A DNA stretch of 64,000 nucleotides from Brucella cytisi (GTDB lineage: Bacteria; Pseudomonadota; Alphaproteobacteria; Rhizobiales; Rhizobiaceae), in NCBI GenBank assembly GCA_012103075.1, contig JAAVLQ010000001.1, positions 806,001-870,000 on the forward strand, in the 5' to 3' direction. Position numbers and translations under genes: made by a program. Shown in pieces: positions 20,776 through 32,597 of the stretch (positions within the stretch are counted from its first letter, which is position 1; the number at the start of each line of letters is the position of its first letter). Below the pieces are notes generated by a model, which saw nothing but the letters and a program-made list of their open reading frames with translations, did no database searches and was not told where the DNA came from.

Positions 20776-23090
20776 ATGGGAAAAAGTCTGATTCCGCCGA
20801 ATGACGGCGAAGAACACATCGAACGGGTCGATCTCAAATCGGCTCTCGAGGAACGTTACCTCGCTTATGCGCTGTCGACGATCATGCATCGTGCGCTGCC
20901 CGACGTGCGCGACGGCTTGAAGCCGGTGCATCGTCGCATCGTGCACGCCATGCGTCTGCTGCGTCTCAATCCCGATCAGGCCTATGCGAAATGCGCGCGT
21001 ATCGTCGGCGACGTGATGGGTAAGTTCCATCCGCATGGGGATGCCTCGATCTACGATGCGCTGGTGCGTCTGGCGCAGGATTTCGCGGTGCGTTATCCGC
21101 TCGTGGATGGACAGGGCAACTTCGGCAATATCGATGGCGATAACGCCGCTGCCATGCGTTATACCGAAGCGCGCATGACGGAAGTGGCGACGCTGCTGCT
21201 GGAGGGCATCAACGAAAATGCCATCGATTTCCGTCCGACCTACAATGAAGAGGACGAAGAGCCGATCGTTCTGCCGGGCGCTTTCCCGAACCTGCTTGCA
21301 AATGGTTCGGCGGGTATCGCGGTCGGCATGGCGACGAATATACCGCCGCATAATGTTGCAGAGCTTTGCTCGTCGGCGCTCTATCTGATCAATCATCCCG
21401 ACGCGCCGGTAGAGGAACTCGTCACCTCGCCGGAACAATGGGAAGAATTGAAGCGCGAAGCCGATACCGACCCGGCTGCACTGTTGAAGTGCAAGGTGCG
21501 TGGCCCGGATTTCCCGACCGGCGGGAATCCTTGTCGAAGAACATGGCAATATCCTAGAAGCCTATCGCACGGGTCGCGGCGCATTTCGTGTGCGCGCCCG
21601 CTGGGGAGAAGGAAGAGGGCAATCGCGGCACACGGGTGATCGTCGTCACCGAAATTCCCTATCAGGTTCAGAAATCGCGCCTGATCGAAAAGATTGCCGA
21701 GCTGCTGCTGGCAAAGAAGCTGCCATTGCTCGACGACATTCGTGACGAGTCGGCGGAAGACATCCGTATCGTTCTGGAGCCGAAGAACAGGACTGTTGAT
21801 CCTGAACTGCTGATGGAATCGCTGTTCAAGCTGACCGAGCTGGAAAGCCGCGTTTCACTGAACATGAACGTGCTGTCGCACGGCAAGGTACCGAACGTCC
21901 TTTCGTTAGGCAGTGTTCTGCGCGAGTGGCTCGACCACCGCAAGGAAGTACTCGTCCGCCGTTCGCAATTTCGTCTGGCGGAAATCGAAAGACGCCCGGA
22001 AATCCTTGGCGGTTTCCTGATCGCTTATCTCAATCTGGATGAGGTGATCCGCATCATCCGCGAGGAGGATGAGCCGAAACAGGACCTGATGCGCACGTTC
22101 GAGCTGACCGACGTTCAGGCTGAGTCGATCCTCAATATGCGCCTGCGTTCGTTGCGCAAGCTTGAGGAATTCGAGATCCGGAAAGAGTTCGATGATCTTA
22201 CCGTCGAGAAGACGGATCTCGAAGGTCTGCTTGCTTCAGGCACACGCCAGTGGAAGAAGATCAGCGCCGAAATCAAGTCGGTGCGTGAAAAATTCGGTCC
22301 GAAAACCAAGCTCGGCGCGCGTCGTACGACCTTTGCCGATGCGCCGACCCATGATCTGGAAGACATTCATCAGGCGATGATCGAGCGTGAGCCGGTCACT
22401 ATCGTGGTTTCGGAAAAGGGATGGCTGCGCGCGATGAAGGGGCATCTGGCCGATTTCTCGACGCTCGCCTTCAAGGAAGGCGACAAGCTCAAACTCGCTT
22501 TCCATGCGGAGACGACGGACAAGCTTCTGTTCTTCACGACGGGAGGCAAGTTCTTCACCATCGGCGCGAACACGCTTCCGGGTGGTCGCGGCCATGGCGA
22601 GCCGATCCGCATCCTCGTCGACATGGAAAACGATCAGGATATTCTGACCGCCTTCGTGCACGATCCATCTGCAAAACTGCTGCTCGTCAGCCACGAAGGT
22701 AACGGTTTCATTGTTCCGGAAAACGAGGCGGTCGCCAACACCCGTAAGGGCAAGCAGGTGATGAACGTCAAAGCGCCAGACGAGGCAAAGCTTTGCCAGC
22801 GCGTTTCCGGTGATCATATCGCTGTCGTGGGCGAGAATCGCAAGATGGTTGTCTTCCCGCTTTCCGACATTCCGGAAATGACCCGCGGCAAGGGAGTGCG
22901 CTTGCAAAAATACAAGGATGGCGGTGTATCCGACGTCCGCACCTTTGCAATTGCCGAAGGGCTTTCCCGGCAGGATTCGGCAGAGCGCACCTTCAATCGC
23001 AACAAGGAAGAGCTTGTTGAATGGATCGGCGCGCGCGCATCTGCGGGTCGTCTGGTGCCGAAGGGCTTTCCGCGTTCGGGCAAGTTCTAG
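20776..23090 (+). CDS. parC: DNA topoisomerase IV subunit A (two frameshifts)
   Basis: Decatenates daughter chromosomes together with ParE. Breakage-rejoining domain: [39 protein letters not shown] (quinolone-resistance region), catalytic Tyr in [15 protein letters not shown]; then the coiled-coil/tower region and the C-terminal beta-pinwheel. Two surplus Gs, in GGG 21533-21535 and GGGG 21603-21606, split it; corrected the sequence reads [11 protein letters not shown] and [15 protein letters not shown]. About 770 aa. ParC rather than GyrA because the pinwheel lacks a GyrA box and the start [16 protein letters not shown] fits alphaproteobacterial ParC. Confidence 0.94.
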
Positions 23091-23109
23091 GCTGATGGAT
23101 TTATAACGA

Positions 23110-23135
23110 AAAGGCGGCTTCTGCCGCCTTTTTCT
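23110..23135. terminator. Bidirectional terminator parC/bpt
   Basis: AAGGCGGC-TTCT-GCCGCCTTTTT between the convergent parC and bpt stop codons. Confidence 0.9.
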
Positions 23136-23139
23136 ATTT

Positions 23140-23888
23140 CTAGCCTTCAAACCGTTGCCAGCCGCGAGGACCTAGATGTTCCTGAGGGGTGAAGCGGATT
23201 TTATATTGCATTTTGCGTGATCCCTCGACCCAATAGCCGAGATAGACATGCGGCAGACCTGCAGCATGTGCGCGCTGGATATGATCGAGGATCATGTAAG
23301 TGCCGAGTGATCGGTTATGCATATGCGGTGAGAAGAACGAATAAACCATCGAGAGGCCGTCGGCCATCACGTCGGTGAGTGCGACGGCGATCAGTTCGCC
23401 GTCGCCTTTGGCGCTTATGAAGCTTTCCGGGCCGCGTTTGCGATATTCGATGATCTGCGTGTTTACATGCGTATCCTCGATCATCATCGCATAATCGAGG
23501 ACGGTCATGTCTGACATGCCGCCCGAACGATGGCGCGCATCGAGATAATCGCGGAAAAGCGCATACTGTTCGGTGCTGGGCTGGGCCTTGTGCACGCGCC
23601 CGATCAGATCATTGTTCTGCGTCCAGACGCGGCGCATGTTGCGCGTCATCTTGAACTCTCCGGCAAGGATGCGAACGGATATACAGGCTCTGCACAATTC
23701 GCAGGCCGGGCGATAGGCGATGTTCTGGGAACGGCGGAAACCGCCTTGGGTCAGAAGATCGTTGATCTCGTTCGCTTTGTCGCCGACCAGATGCGTAAAG
23801 ACTTTTCGCTCCATCTGACCCTCAAGATAAGGACAAGGCGACGGAGCTGTCAGAAAAACTGCGGAGACTGTTGCGGTTGATGGGTCAT
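23140..23888 (-). CDS. bpt: Aspartate/glutamate leucyltransferase (one frameshift at N-terminus)
   Basis: Transfers Leu from Leu-tRNA to N-terminal Asp/Glu, creating N-end rule degradation signals. Cys-rich N-terminal domain [17 protein letters not shown] and C-terminal [20 protein letters not shown] are typical of the ATE/Bpt family. Uninterrupted reading gives only a TTG start; one missing T opposite AAAAA 23854-23858 instead links to ATG at 23888, giving [20 protein letters not shown] as I recall for Brucella homologues. 249 aa. Third gene of a hemB-RDD-bpt run on this strand. Confidence 0.88.
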
Positions 23889-24002
23889 TCAATATCCACG
23901 AAATGGCAATACCGAAACCATCACGATACTGTCTCTAAGGATTGAGCCGGTGGCACAAAACGTCAATAGGCATTTTGCGCAACCGGCTCTGAATTTTTTG
24001 AT

Positions 24003-24045
24003 CTGAAAATTGGAATCGATTTTCGGTAAGCAGATGCGTCGATTC
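24003..24045 (-). repeat. Partial intergenic repeat, family C
   Basis: GAAAATTGGAATCGATTTTCGG followed by AGCAGATGCGT matches the complement of 9757-9793 at about nine positions in ten (split here to stay short: GGAATCGATTTTCGG is exact). Sits between bpt and the RDD gene. Confidence 0.55.
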
Positions 24046-24049
24046 AATT

Positions 24050-24529
24050 CTATACGTTTATCGATCCGAACGGATCACAGCCCGTGCCGAGCAGAAGGTC
24101 GTGCACCGTGCGCTTGCGGTCGAGAACCAGCGAAGCAAGGAGGATTAGTGGTGTCAAAACCACATTGAGACCCCAGAACAGGACCGTGTGAACGATGGCG
24201 AGCATCAGATCGACCGTGCCGCCTTCAAGTCGCACCAGCTTGATGTTCATCATCTGCATGCCTTTGGTGGCCTGCTGCGGTCCGCCCAATGTGCGGGCTA
24301 TATAAAACAGCGCCACCATTGGAAACATGATGCCGTAGAGCATCCAGCCGAGGCTGAGCGTGATGATGCCAAGGATTGCAATGACGATTGCTGCCGGGAT
24401 GCAGAGCAGAAAGACAATCAGGTAATCGATAAGAAAAGCCATGATGCGGCGCGTTCGCACGCCTTCAAAGAATGCGCGGCTTTCATAACGCGGGCCCATG
24501 ATTTCGCCGTGCAGAATATGGTCGGACAT
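24050..24529 (-). CDS. RDD family membrane protein
   Basis: Intact 159-aa inner-membrane protein. Starts the domain with RTRRIMAFLIDYLIVFLLCI (Arg and Asp of the RDD signature), two further hydrophobic spans and ends VLDRKRTVHDLLLGT, where the last Asp of the signature lies. Role unknown; some RDD proteins are linked to ion transport. ATG at 24529 follows AAGGAAAAA. Lies between hemB and bpt, the order found in Brucella relatives. Confidence 0.85.
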   Translation of the reverse strand: MSDHILHGEIMGPRYESRAFFEGVRTRRIMAFLIDYLIVFLLCIPAAIVIAILGIITLSLGWMLYGIMFPMVALFYIARTLGGPQQATKGMQMMNIKLVRLEGGTVDLMLAIVHTVLFWGLNVVLTPLILLASLVLDRKRTVHDLLLGTGCDPFGSINV

Positions 24530-24678
24530 TTTTTCCTTCCAGTCGTTTCAAGGAAGCGTCCGGGGAATGAGACAACCGGCGCTGTCCCGCTATCTCAGCG
24601 GAACAGTCATCAACATGGGAACCAAAACCGGCGGTTTCAAAGGAAATTTGAAGATTTCCTGCGGAAAGGACTTGCCGT

Positions 24679-25721
<1,043 letters not shown>

Positions 25722-25887
25722 GAATTTATTCCCGAGAATTGATGCCTTGGAATATGAAGTCTCAAGGCTGGTATCGGATGCGCACCGTTTATCATGGGAA
25801 AAGTGATGAAACCAAGAACATTGACCTGTGCAGGATTGACGCGGGGCATCTCACTTTCTACCCATTTGATGGAACGGGAGATACGAC

Positions 25888-26939
25888 ATGCAGATTGACT
25901 TCGGCGGTGGCAGCGAAATCAGCTTTGAACGCAAGGGAAAAGCGGGGCTTGTGAAGCTTACGCGGACCGAGGCCCTCAATGCGCTCACGCATAATATGAT
26001 TCTGGCGCTGGATCGCGCATTGCAGGCCCGGGAAGATGATCCTGAAGTGGCCTGTGTGATTCTCGAAGGTGAAGGGCGCGCATTTTGCGCGGGCGGGGAC
26101 GTGGTTGCCGCCTACAAGGCCGGTCGGGCCGGAACACCTGCCTACGAATTCTTCCGCGACGAATACCGCCTCAATGCGCGCATTGGCCGTTTTCCAAAAC
26201 CCTATATCTCGCTGATCAACGGATCGTCATGGGCGGTGGTGCGGGCATTTCCGTTCACGGTTCGCACCGCATCGTGACGGAAAACACCATGTTCGCCATG
26301 CCGGAAACGGGCATCGGCTTTTTCCCGGACGTTGGCGGCAGCGCTTTCCTGCCGCACCTTCACGACAATTTCGGATATTATCTGGCGCTGACCGGCAACC
26401 GAATCCGCTGGGGCGACTGTCTGCAGAGCGGGATTGCGACACATGCCGTCGCCGCAAGTGATCTGCAGGATGTGCGGGATGACATCATCGCAACCGCCGA
26501 CATTGATGCAGCTCTGACACGCAGCCAGTATCCCGATTTTGAAACCGCAGTTGAAACGCGCCAGATCATTGCGGAATGCTTTTCCGGCGCAACGCTTGCA
26601 GACTGCATGGGTGCCCCGGAAAAAGAAGCCGAAGCAGGCACCAAGGCTGCAATGGACATCGTGAAGGTGATCGCCACGCGTTCACCAACCAGTGTCGCGG
26701 TGACTTTCCGCCAGATTGCCGATGGCCGTCCGCTCGATCTCGATGATTGCATGCGGATGGAATACCGCATTGCCAACCGGATGCTGGAGGCGCACGACTT
26801 CTATGAAGGCGTTCGTGCATTGCTCATAGACAAGGACGGTGCGCCGAACTGGAAACCTGCAACGCTCGATGAAGTGAAGGCTGAACAGGTGGATGTCTAT
26901 TTTGCTAATCTGGGTGACAAGGAACTGACCTTGTGGTGA
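25888..26939 (+). CDS. Enoyl-CoA hydratase/isomerase family, 3-hydroxyisobutyryl-CoA hydrolase-like (one frameshift)
   Basis: Crotonase-fold protein of about 350 aa, the length and layout of HIBYL-CoA hydrolases in valine breakdown: oxyanion-hole motif GEGRAFCAGGDVVAAYKAG, then NGIVMGGGAGISVHGSHRI and MPETGIGFFPDVGGSAFLP with the catalytic Glu/Asp positions. ATG at 25888 follows GGGAGATACGAC. One base missing near 26221 (SLINGIVMGGG expected). Followed 10 bases later by a small membrane protein gene. Confidence 0.87.
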
Positions 26940-26949
26940 GGATCGGCTG

Positions 26950-27390
26950 ATGCATATGAACGAACTGCGCCAGCATACCCAGCCGAGCGGAACCGAATGG
27001 GCCTTCACATGGTTCGTTCGGATACTCGCCCTTGTGGCGCTGGCAAGTGGTGTTTTCTACTGGATCAGGCTGATCGGTATTCAACCGGGACTTCTATGGC
27101 GTTTCGATCTGATGCCGTGGCCTTGGCAGACTGCGGTTGTGGCTCTGGCCGTTCTGATGCCTGTTGCCGCGACAGGTCTGTGGATGCGCGCACCGTGGGG
27201 GCCTGTGCTCTGGTTCGTCGCGGCCCTCGGCGAAATTGCCATTTATTCCGTTTTTTCGCGGCATTTCGAATACAAGCCGCTAACGGTTGGGTTCAACGCA
27301 GCCTGCATCGTCATTTTCATTGCTTTTCGTATTTTACTCTTCATCGAAAGAGACGTCAGGCTCGTGCGAGCCTGCCGATTTAGATTTTAA
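26950..27390 (+). CDS. Small integral membrane protein (DUF6163-like)
   Basis: Intact 146-aa protein with four hydrophobic segments (FVRILALVALASGVFYWIRL, WQTAVVALAVLMPVAATGLW, VLWFVAALGEIAIYSV, FNAACIVIFIAFRILLFIE). I recall this type as DUF6163 in Rhizobiales, function unknown. Probably cotranscribed with the acyl-CoA hydrolase; its last codons overlap the convergent DUF411 gene by 11 bases. Confidence 0.65.
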   Translation: MHMNELRQHTQPSGTEWAFTWFVRILALVALASGVFYWIRLIGIQPGLLWRFDLMPWPWQTAVVALAVLMPVAATGLWMRAPWGPVLWFVAALGEIAIYSVFSRHFEYKPLTVGFNAACIVIFIAFRILLFIERDVRLVRACRFRF

Positions 27391-27868
27391 AGCGTTTGCG
27401 TACCCGGTAGCGGGCGAAGGGCTTCGTTATCTGGCCTTCGAAAAGCAGGACATCATAGGTATCGGCTTTGCTACCCGGCATTTCCATGCCCGGCGATCCA
27501 ATCGGCATGCCGGGTGCAGTCAGCCCCGTTGCCTGCGGACGTTCGGCGAGCAGTCGCTTGACCGCACCGGCTGGAACATGCCCCTCGATGACATATCCAT
27601 CCACTACCGCTGTGTGGCAAGAGGCAAGACTGGCGCCAACGCCATACTTTGCCTTTACGGTGTCCATCGCTTCCTCGACTTTAACCGTCACATTGAAGCC
27701 AGCAGCTTTCATGTGTTCAGCCCAGCCCTCGCAACAGCCGCAGTAAGGATCTTTATACATGGTCATTTGCGGAGCGGCGGTAACCGGTTCAGCGTGAGCG
27801 AAACTTACAAAGCCGGTAAAGCTTAACATCCCGCCGACCACAAAATACCGTGCAAGACGAAGCGCCAT
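27380..27868 (-). CDS. DUF411 family exported metal-binding protein
   Basis: Intact 162 aa. Signal peptide MALRLARYFVVGGMLSFTGF ending near SFAHAEP, then the DUF411 core: MYKDPYCGCCEGWAEHMK (CxCC site), SLASCHTAVVDGYVIEGHVP and a Met-rich tail APGMPIGSPGMEMPGS. Cys, His and Met ligands suggest periplasmic copper or silver binding; DUF411 genes often sit in metal-resistance loci, but none is nearby here. Confidence 0.88.
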   Translation of the reverse strand: MALRLARYFVVGGMLSFTGFVSFAHAEPVTAAPQMTMYKDPYCGCCEGWAEHMKAAGFNVTVKVEEAMDTVKAKYGVGASLASCHTAVVDGYVIEGHVPAGAVKRLLAERPQATGLTAPGMPIGSPGMEMPGSKADTYDVLLFEGQITKPFARYRVRKRFKI

Positions 27869-28218
27869 GGTCCCTCCAATGGATTGTTGATGGCTAGTAT
27901 TTAGCCGCTATCCAGACACTTCTCAAATGACGAAAGTTTAATGTAGCTGGCCTTTCGAACGCCCGGAAAACCGGGATTCTTGCGTTGTAACAATGTATCC
28001 GGGCGCGGTCCCGTGAATGACGCGGAGTAAGCAAACATTAAGCCTGAATGGTCAATCTCTCCGGTAAGTTACTGTTAAGGCTGACTTTTAAGTCGAATTT
28101 TATGCATCTCCCCTAAATTCCTCTCAAGACACGGTGAGAAACAATACACCGCATAAAACAGGACAGAGAGCTGCATCATGGTTTCATGGAATGCGGCTCC
28201 GACAGAGAGGCAAAAGAA
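27869..28218 (+). other. Divergent promoter region DUF411 / ldtR
   Basis: 350 bases without a gene. Contains a perfect CCCGG-AAAA-CCGGG hairpin at 27962-27975 and an AT-rich stretch at 28050-28110 that likely carries the ldtR promoter. No known operator recognised. Confidence 0.45.
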
Positions 28219-28734
28219 ATGATCAACGCACAGCGCAAGACGGACCTATCCGCTCCGCTCATGACACCGGAAACTGCACTTCGTTCACTCTATCTGGAAG
28301 CACTCCAGCTGGTAGAACGCTTGCATCGTCGCCTGCTTGACGTCGTCAAGGACGAGTTCGACCGCAATGGCCAGAGCGATATCAATGCGACGCAGGCGCT
28401 TCTGCTCTTCAACATCGGCAATTCTGAACTTACCGCCGGTGAACTACGCTCGCGCGGTTACTATCTTGGTTCGAACGTTTCGTACAATCTGAAGAAGCTT
28501 GTCGAAATGGGCTTCATTCATCATCAGCGCTCGCGCGTCGACCGTCGTTCGGTACGCGTCAGCCTGACGGACAAGGGCAATGCGATCGCTGATCAGGTGG
28601 CTTCGCTCTACGAACGCCATATCTCCTCGATCGAACAGGTTGGCGGCATTCAGGTTGAAGAATTCACGGCGATGAACAAGTCGCTGCAACGTCTCGACCG
28701 CTTCTGGAACGACAGCATCGCCTATCGGCTCTAA
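28219..28734 (+). CDS. ldtR: MarR-family regulator LdtR
   Basis: 171-aa winged-helix regulator: DINATQALLLFNIGNSELTA, ELRSRGYYLGSNVSYNLKKL (recognition helix) and SRVDRRSVRVSLTDKG (wing). Intact; ATG at 28219 follows GAGAGGCAAAAGAA. LdtR of Rhizobiales controls the neighbouring L,D-transpeptidase gene and osmotic-stress tolerance (work in Sinorhizobium and Liberibacter); the adjacent ldtP gene supports the name. Confidence 0.88.
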   Translation: MINAQRKTDLSAPLMTPETALRSLYLEALQLVERLHRRLLDVVKDEFDRNGQSDINATQALLLFNIGNSELTAGELRSRGYYLGSNVSYNLKKLVEMGFIHHQRSRVDRRSVRVSLTDKGNAIADQVASLYERHISSIEQVGGIQVEEFTAMNKSLQRLDRFWNDSIAYRL

Positions 28735-29069
28735 ATAAACCGAAGGCTGTTGACTGACTGCTTTGTTGCAGAACTGTCACAACGGGCTGCCATTGAGAAG
28801 AATAAGGCGCTGTGAAGCTCTCAATCGTAAGGCGCATGGCTTGAAATTCCGGCCATGCGACATGATTAAGCCATAAAAACTACATAAGCGTTGTAGAACG
28901 GGCACGGGCAAGATTGTGCCACCTTCAGTCAGGAATGGGCTCGCAATCGAACTTCGGATGAGCGAGCAGCTTTGCATCGCCTGCAGTCCGGATATCGCTT
29001 TGTTGAGCTATTGCTGATATTCTCTGGGAAGATCCCGCGCGAGCGGTTAGCCATTTGGGACTAAACAAA
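28735..29069 (+). other. ldtR-ldtP intergenic region with candidate operator
   Basis: 335 bases, no gene. An interrupted palindrome CTACA-TAAGCGT-TGTAG lies at 28880-28896, about 175 bases before ldtP, a candidate site for LdtR; the motif is my inference. The rest is featureless. Confidence 0.35.
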
Positions 29070-30374
29070 ATGACCAAGACCGCCAGACCAGCCGATACTT
29101 TAAGAGTAGACCGCCGCGGTTTCCTGCGCGGCGCGGCGGCCGCCGCCGGCCTTTCCGTGGCAGCCTCCGCCATGGGTTCCGCGGCTTACGCTCAGCAAGC
29201 TTTGACCGACGTTATAGCAGCGCCACGCCGCGGCAACTGGGCTGACCAGTTCGACGCCCGCGCAACGGGTGGCCAGCGTGTTGCAACCAATCAGCCGGTT
29301 TTGAGCCCGCAGACGGTTGGCAATCTCCAGACGGCTATCGCCCAATATACCGACATTGCCGGTCGCGGTGGCTGGCCAAGCGTTCCGGGTAATACAAAAC
29401 TCCAGATTGGTGTTACTGATCCGTCCGTGCAGGCACTGCGCAAGCGCCTTATGATTTCTGGCGACCTGCCGCAAGAAGCCGGGCTTTCCAGTTCTTTTGA
29501 CACCTATGTCGATGCTGCCGTGAAGCGCTTCCAGTCCCGTCATGGTCTGCCGGCCGACGGTGTCATGGGGCAGTTCACCTATGCGGCCATGAACGTGGAT
29601 GCGAATACGCGTCTTGGCCAGCTCCAGACCAATCTGCAGCGTCTCTCGCCTCTCGCCAATCAGGGTCTGCAGGAACAGCGTTTCGTGATGGTCAACATCC
29701 CGGCTGCGCGTATCGAGGCCGTCGAAGGCGGCAGCGTCATGCAGCGCCATACGGCAGTTGTCGGCAAGATCGACCGCCAGACGCCGATCCTCAATTCGAA
29801 GATTCACGAAGTCATTCTCAATCCTTACTGGACGGCGCCAAAGTCGATCATCCAGAAGGATATCATTCCGCTGATGCGGAAGGACCCGCAATATCTGGCG
29901 AAGAACAAGATCCGTCTCTACGACCAGTCCGGTCAGGAAGTGGTGCCGGAAAGCATCGACTGGAATACGGACGATGCGGTGAAGCTGATGTTCCGTCAGG
30001 ATCCGGGCAAGATCAACGCCATGTCCTCGACCAAGATCAACTTCCACAATCAGCACGCCGTTTACATGCACGACACGCCGCAAAAGAGCTATTTCAACAA
30101 GCTCATGCGTTTCGACTCGTCGGGCTGTGTCCGCGTCCAGAACGTTCGCGATCTCGATGTGTGGCTGTTGAAGAACACCGCAGGCTGGGATCGTCAGAAC
30201 ATAGAAAGCACGATCAAGTCGGGCACGAACACGCCGATCCAGCTCGCTGATCCGGTTCCGCTACACTTTGTCTACATTACTGCGTGGTCTACCGGCGACG
30301 GCGTGGTGCAGTTCCGCGACGACATCTACAAGATGGATGGCGCAACTGAACTCGCTCTTGGCACCGACACCTGA
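29070..30374 (+). CDS. ldtP: Periplasmic L,D-transpeptidase
   Basis: Forms 3-3 cross-links in peptidoglycan. Intact 434 aa. Tat-type signal VDRRGFLRGAAAAAGLSVAA, then a peptidoglycan-binding domain (DPSVQALRKRLMISGDLP, VKRFQSRHGLPADGVMGQF) and the YkuD catalytic domain with HNQHAVYMHDTPQ and SSGCVRVQNVRDL, holding the catalytic Cys. ATG at 29070; an in-frame TTG at 29055 is less likely. Downstream of its regulator ldtR and followed by a terminator. Confidence 0.92.
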   Translation: MTKTARPADTLRVDRRGFLRGAAAAAGLSVAASAMGSAAYAQQALTDVIAAPRRGNWADQFDARATGGQRVATNQPVLSPQTVGNLQTAIAQYTDIAGRGGWPSVPGNTKLQIGVTDPSVQALRKRLMISGDLPQEAGLSSSFDTYVDAAVKRFQSRHGLPADGVMGQFTYAAMNVDANTRLGQLQTNLQRLSPLANQGLQEQRFVMVNIPAARIEAVEGGSVMQRHTAVVGKIDRQTPILNSKIHEVILNPYWTAPKSIIQKDIIPLMRKDPQYLAKNKIRLYDQSGQEVVPESIDWNTDDAVKLMFRQDPGKINAMSSTKINFHNQHAVYMHDTPQKSYFNKLMRFDSSGCVRVQNVRDLDVWLLKNTAGWDRQNIESTIKSGTNTPIQLADPVPLHFVYITAWSTGDGVVQFRDDIYKMDGATELALGTDT

Positions 30375-30398
30375 TTCTCATCTTGAGGCTGAGTTTCC

Positions 30399-30430
30399 AA
30401 AGCCGTCCGGACCCGTTCCGGGCGGCTTTT
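30399..30430 (+). terminator. Rho-independent terminator of ldtP
   Basis: AAAGCCGTCCGG-ACCCGTT-CCGGGCGGCTTTT, 25 bases after the stop. Confidence 0.88.
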
Positions 30431-30571
30431 CAGTTGTAAGGCATTTATCAAATCGGTTTGCCGCATTTTGGAATAAGCTTTTCGCTTTGCGGCCATTGGC
30501 CTTGTGCGTTCAAGTGTGATAATGCGCCTCATCCATATAGCTTTTACCGGCTAACCCGGAGGGTGTGAAAC

Positions 30572-31890
30572 ATGTCTCAAGCCAACGCCGCCGCCAAGAA
30601 CGCGTCTTCCGACGTTTTCTTCAATGCAAGCCTCGAGGACATCGATTCCGAGATTTTCGGAGCAATCCGCAATGAACTTGGTCGTCAGCGCCATGAAATC
30701 GAGCTGATTGCCTCGGAAAACATCGTTTCGCGCGCTGTTCTCGAAGCGCAGGGTTCCATCCTCACCAACAAATATGCGGAAGGCTATCCGGGCAAGCGCT
30801 ATTATGGCGGCTGCCAGTATGTCGACGTTGTTGAAGAGCTGGCCATCGAACGCGCCAAGAAGCTCTTCGGAGCCGAATTTGCCAACGTTCAGCCGAACTC
30901 GGGCAGCCAGATGAACCGGGCCGTGTTCCTTGCACTGCTTCAGCCGGGCGACACGTTCATGGGCCTCGACCTCAATTCAGGCGGCCACCTGACGCACGGT
31001 TCGCCGGTCAACATGTCCGGCAAGTGGTTCAATGTCGTGTCCTATGGCGTCCGCAAGGACGACCATCTGCTCGATATGGATGAAGTTGCCCGCCTCGCAC
31101 GCGAGAACAAGCCGAAACTCATTCTCGCAGGCGGTACCGCTTACTCGCGCGTCTGGGACTGGAAGCGCTTCCGCGAGATCGCCGACGAAGTCGGTGCGTA
31201 TCTCATGGTCGACATGGCGCATATTGCCGGTCTCGTTGCCGGCGGTGTTCATCCTTCGCCGGTTCCGCATGCGCATGTCTGCACCACGACGACGCACAAG
31301 TCGCTTCGCGGTCCACGCGGCGGCATGATCCTCACCAATGACGCCGACATTGCCAAGAAGATTAATTCGGCTGTGTTCCCGGGTCTTCAGGGCGGTCCGC
31401 TGATGCATGTCATCGCCGGTAAGGCTGTTGCTTTTGCCGAAGCGCTGAAGCCGGAGTTCAAGCTTTATGCCAAGAACGTCATTGATAATGCACGCGCGCT
31501 GGCCGAAGAACTGAAGTCCAATGGCCTCGACATCGTCTCGGGCGGCACTGATAACCATCTGATGCTGGTTGATCTGCGTCCGAAGAACGCAACCGGCAAG
31601 CGTGCAGAGGCTGCTCTCGGTCGCGCCAATATCACCTGCAACAAGAACGGTATTCCGTTTGACCCTGAAAAGCCGTTTGTTACATCCGGCGTCCGCCTCG
31701 GCACGCCTGCTGGTACGACCCGAGGTTTCGGCGTTACGGAATTCAAGGAAATCGGTTCGCTGATTGCAGAAGTTCTTGATGGTCTCAAGGTTGCCAATTC
31801 TGACGAAGGCAATGCCGCTGTCGAACGGGCCGTGAAGGAAAAGGTCATGGCCTTGACCGACCGTTTCCCGATGTATGGCTACGGGGCTAA
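30572..31890 (+). CDS. glyA: Serine hydroxymethyltransferase (frameshift at C-terminus)
   Basis: PLP enzyme converting serine and tetrahydrofolate to glycine and methylene-THF. Features: [31 protein letters not shown], active-site Lys in [34 protein letters not shown] at 30572 after GGAGGGTGTGAAAC. The family end PMYGYxG-stop is missed because one base is lacking in the run near 31882-31885, so the raw frame runs on about 90 codons through the terminator into the nrdR region. With the base restored it ends at TAA 31888-31890, 439 aa. Confidence 0.95.
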
Positions 31891-31912
31891 GCCTGCCTCC
31901 ATGATTGAGATG

Positions 31913-31946
31913 AAGCCCCGTTCAACTCTGTTGAGCGGGGCTTTTT
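31913..31946 (+). terminator. Rho-independent terminator of glyA
   Basis: AAGCCCCGTTCAAC-TCT-GTTGAGCGGGGCTTTTT. Its place just after the corrected glyA stop supports the frameshift call. Either read-through or a promoter at 31950-32110 serves nrdR. Confidence 0.9.
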
Positions 31947-32118
31947 CATTGTCGCATCTGGTAGGTAGCTTATCGCTTATGGGCTATGATCGCCGGGAAT
32001 CGGTTGACGATGACAAAGCTCTTGAGTTTTCGGCGGGGGTGTCCCCACATATGAGCTGTTCGTCGCCAGTGCAAAATTGCAGTATTGAAGCTGCCGATAT
32101 TGAAATTGAAAGTGTTCC

Positions 32119-32595
32119 ATGCGTTGTCCCTATTGCCAGTCTGAAGATACGCAAGTGAAGGATTCCCGTCCGGCGGAAGATGGTGCCGTCATTCGTCGGC
32201 GTCGTGTCTGTTCGGTGTGCGGAGGTCGTTTCACGACCTTTGAGCGCGTACAGTTGCGTGACCTGATGGTCGTGAAGAAAAGCGGGCGTCGGGTTCCTTT
32301 CGATCGCGACAAGCTCACGCGATCCATCGAAGTCGCGCTGCGCAAGCGCGATGTCGATAATGACCGGGTTGAGCGCGCGATTTCCGGCATTGTCCGCCAG
32401 CTTGAAAGTTCGGGCGAGGCGGAGGTGACATCCGACGAAATCGGGCGGCTGGCCATGGATGCGCTGAAAGGCATCGACGACATTGCTTATATCCGCTTCG
32501 CATCGGTCTATCGCAATTTCAGCAAGGCCGTCGATTTCCACAATGTCATCGACGAACTGACGGTTGCTGAAACTGAGGAAGATCTGGACTCTTAG
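32119..32595 (+). CDS. nrdR: Transcriptional repressor NrdR
   Basis: Intact 158-aa nucleotide-sensing repressor of ribonucleotide reductase genes. N-terminal zinc ribbon [18 protein letters not shown] with the second pair VCSVCGGRF, then the ATP-cone [20 protein letters not shown]. Its stop is two bases before the ribD ATG, placing it at the head of the riboflavin operon, as is usual in Rhizobiales. Confidence 0.95.
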   Translation: MRCPYCQSEDTQVKDSRPAEDGAVIRRRRVCSVCGGRFTTFERVQLRDLMVVKKSGRRVPFDRDKLTRSIEVALRKRDVDNDRVERAISGIVRQLESSGEAEVTSDEIGRLAMDALKGIDDIAYIRFASVYRNFSKAVDFHNVIDELTVAETEEDLDS

Positions 32596-32597
32596 AC

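Noticed and set aside
30572-32158. glyA as a 528-residue protein with a novel C-terminal domain
   Set aside because: The extra residues come from a missing base just before the normal stop; the extension runs through a clear terminator and into nrdR.
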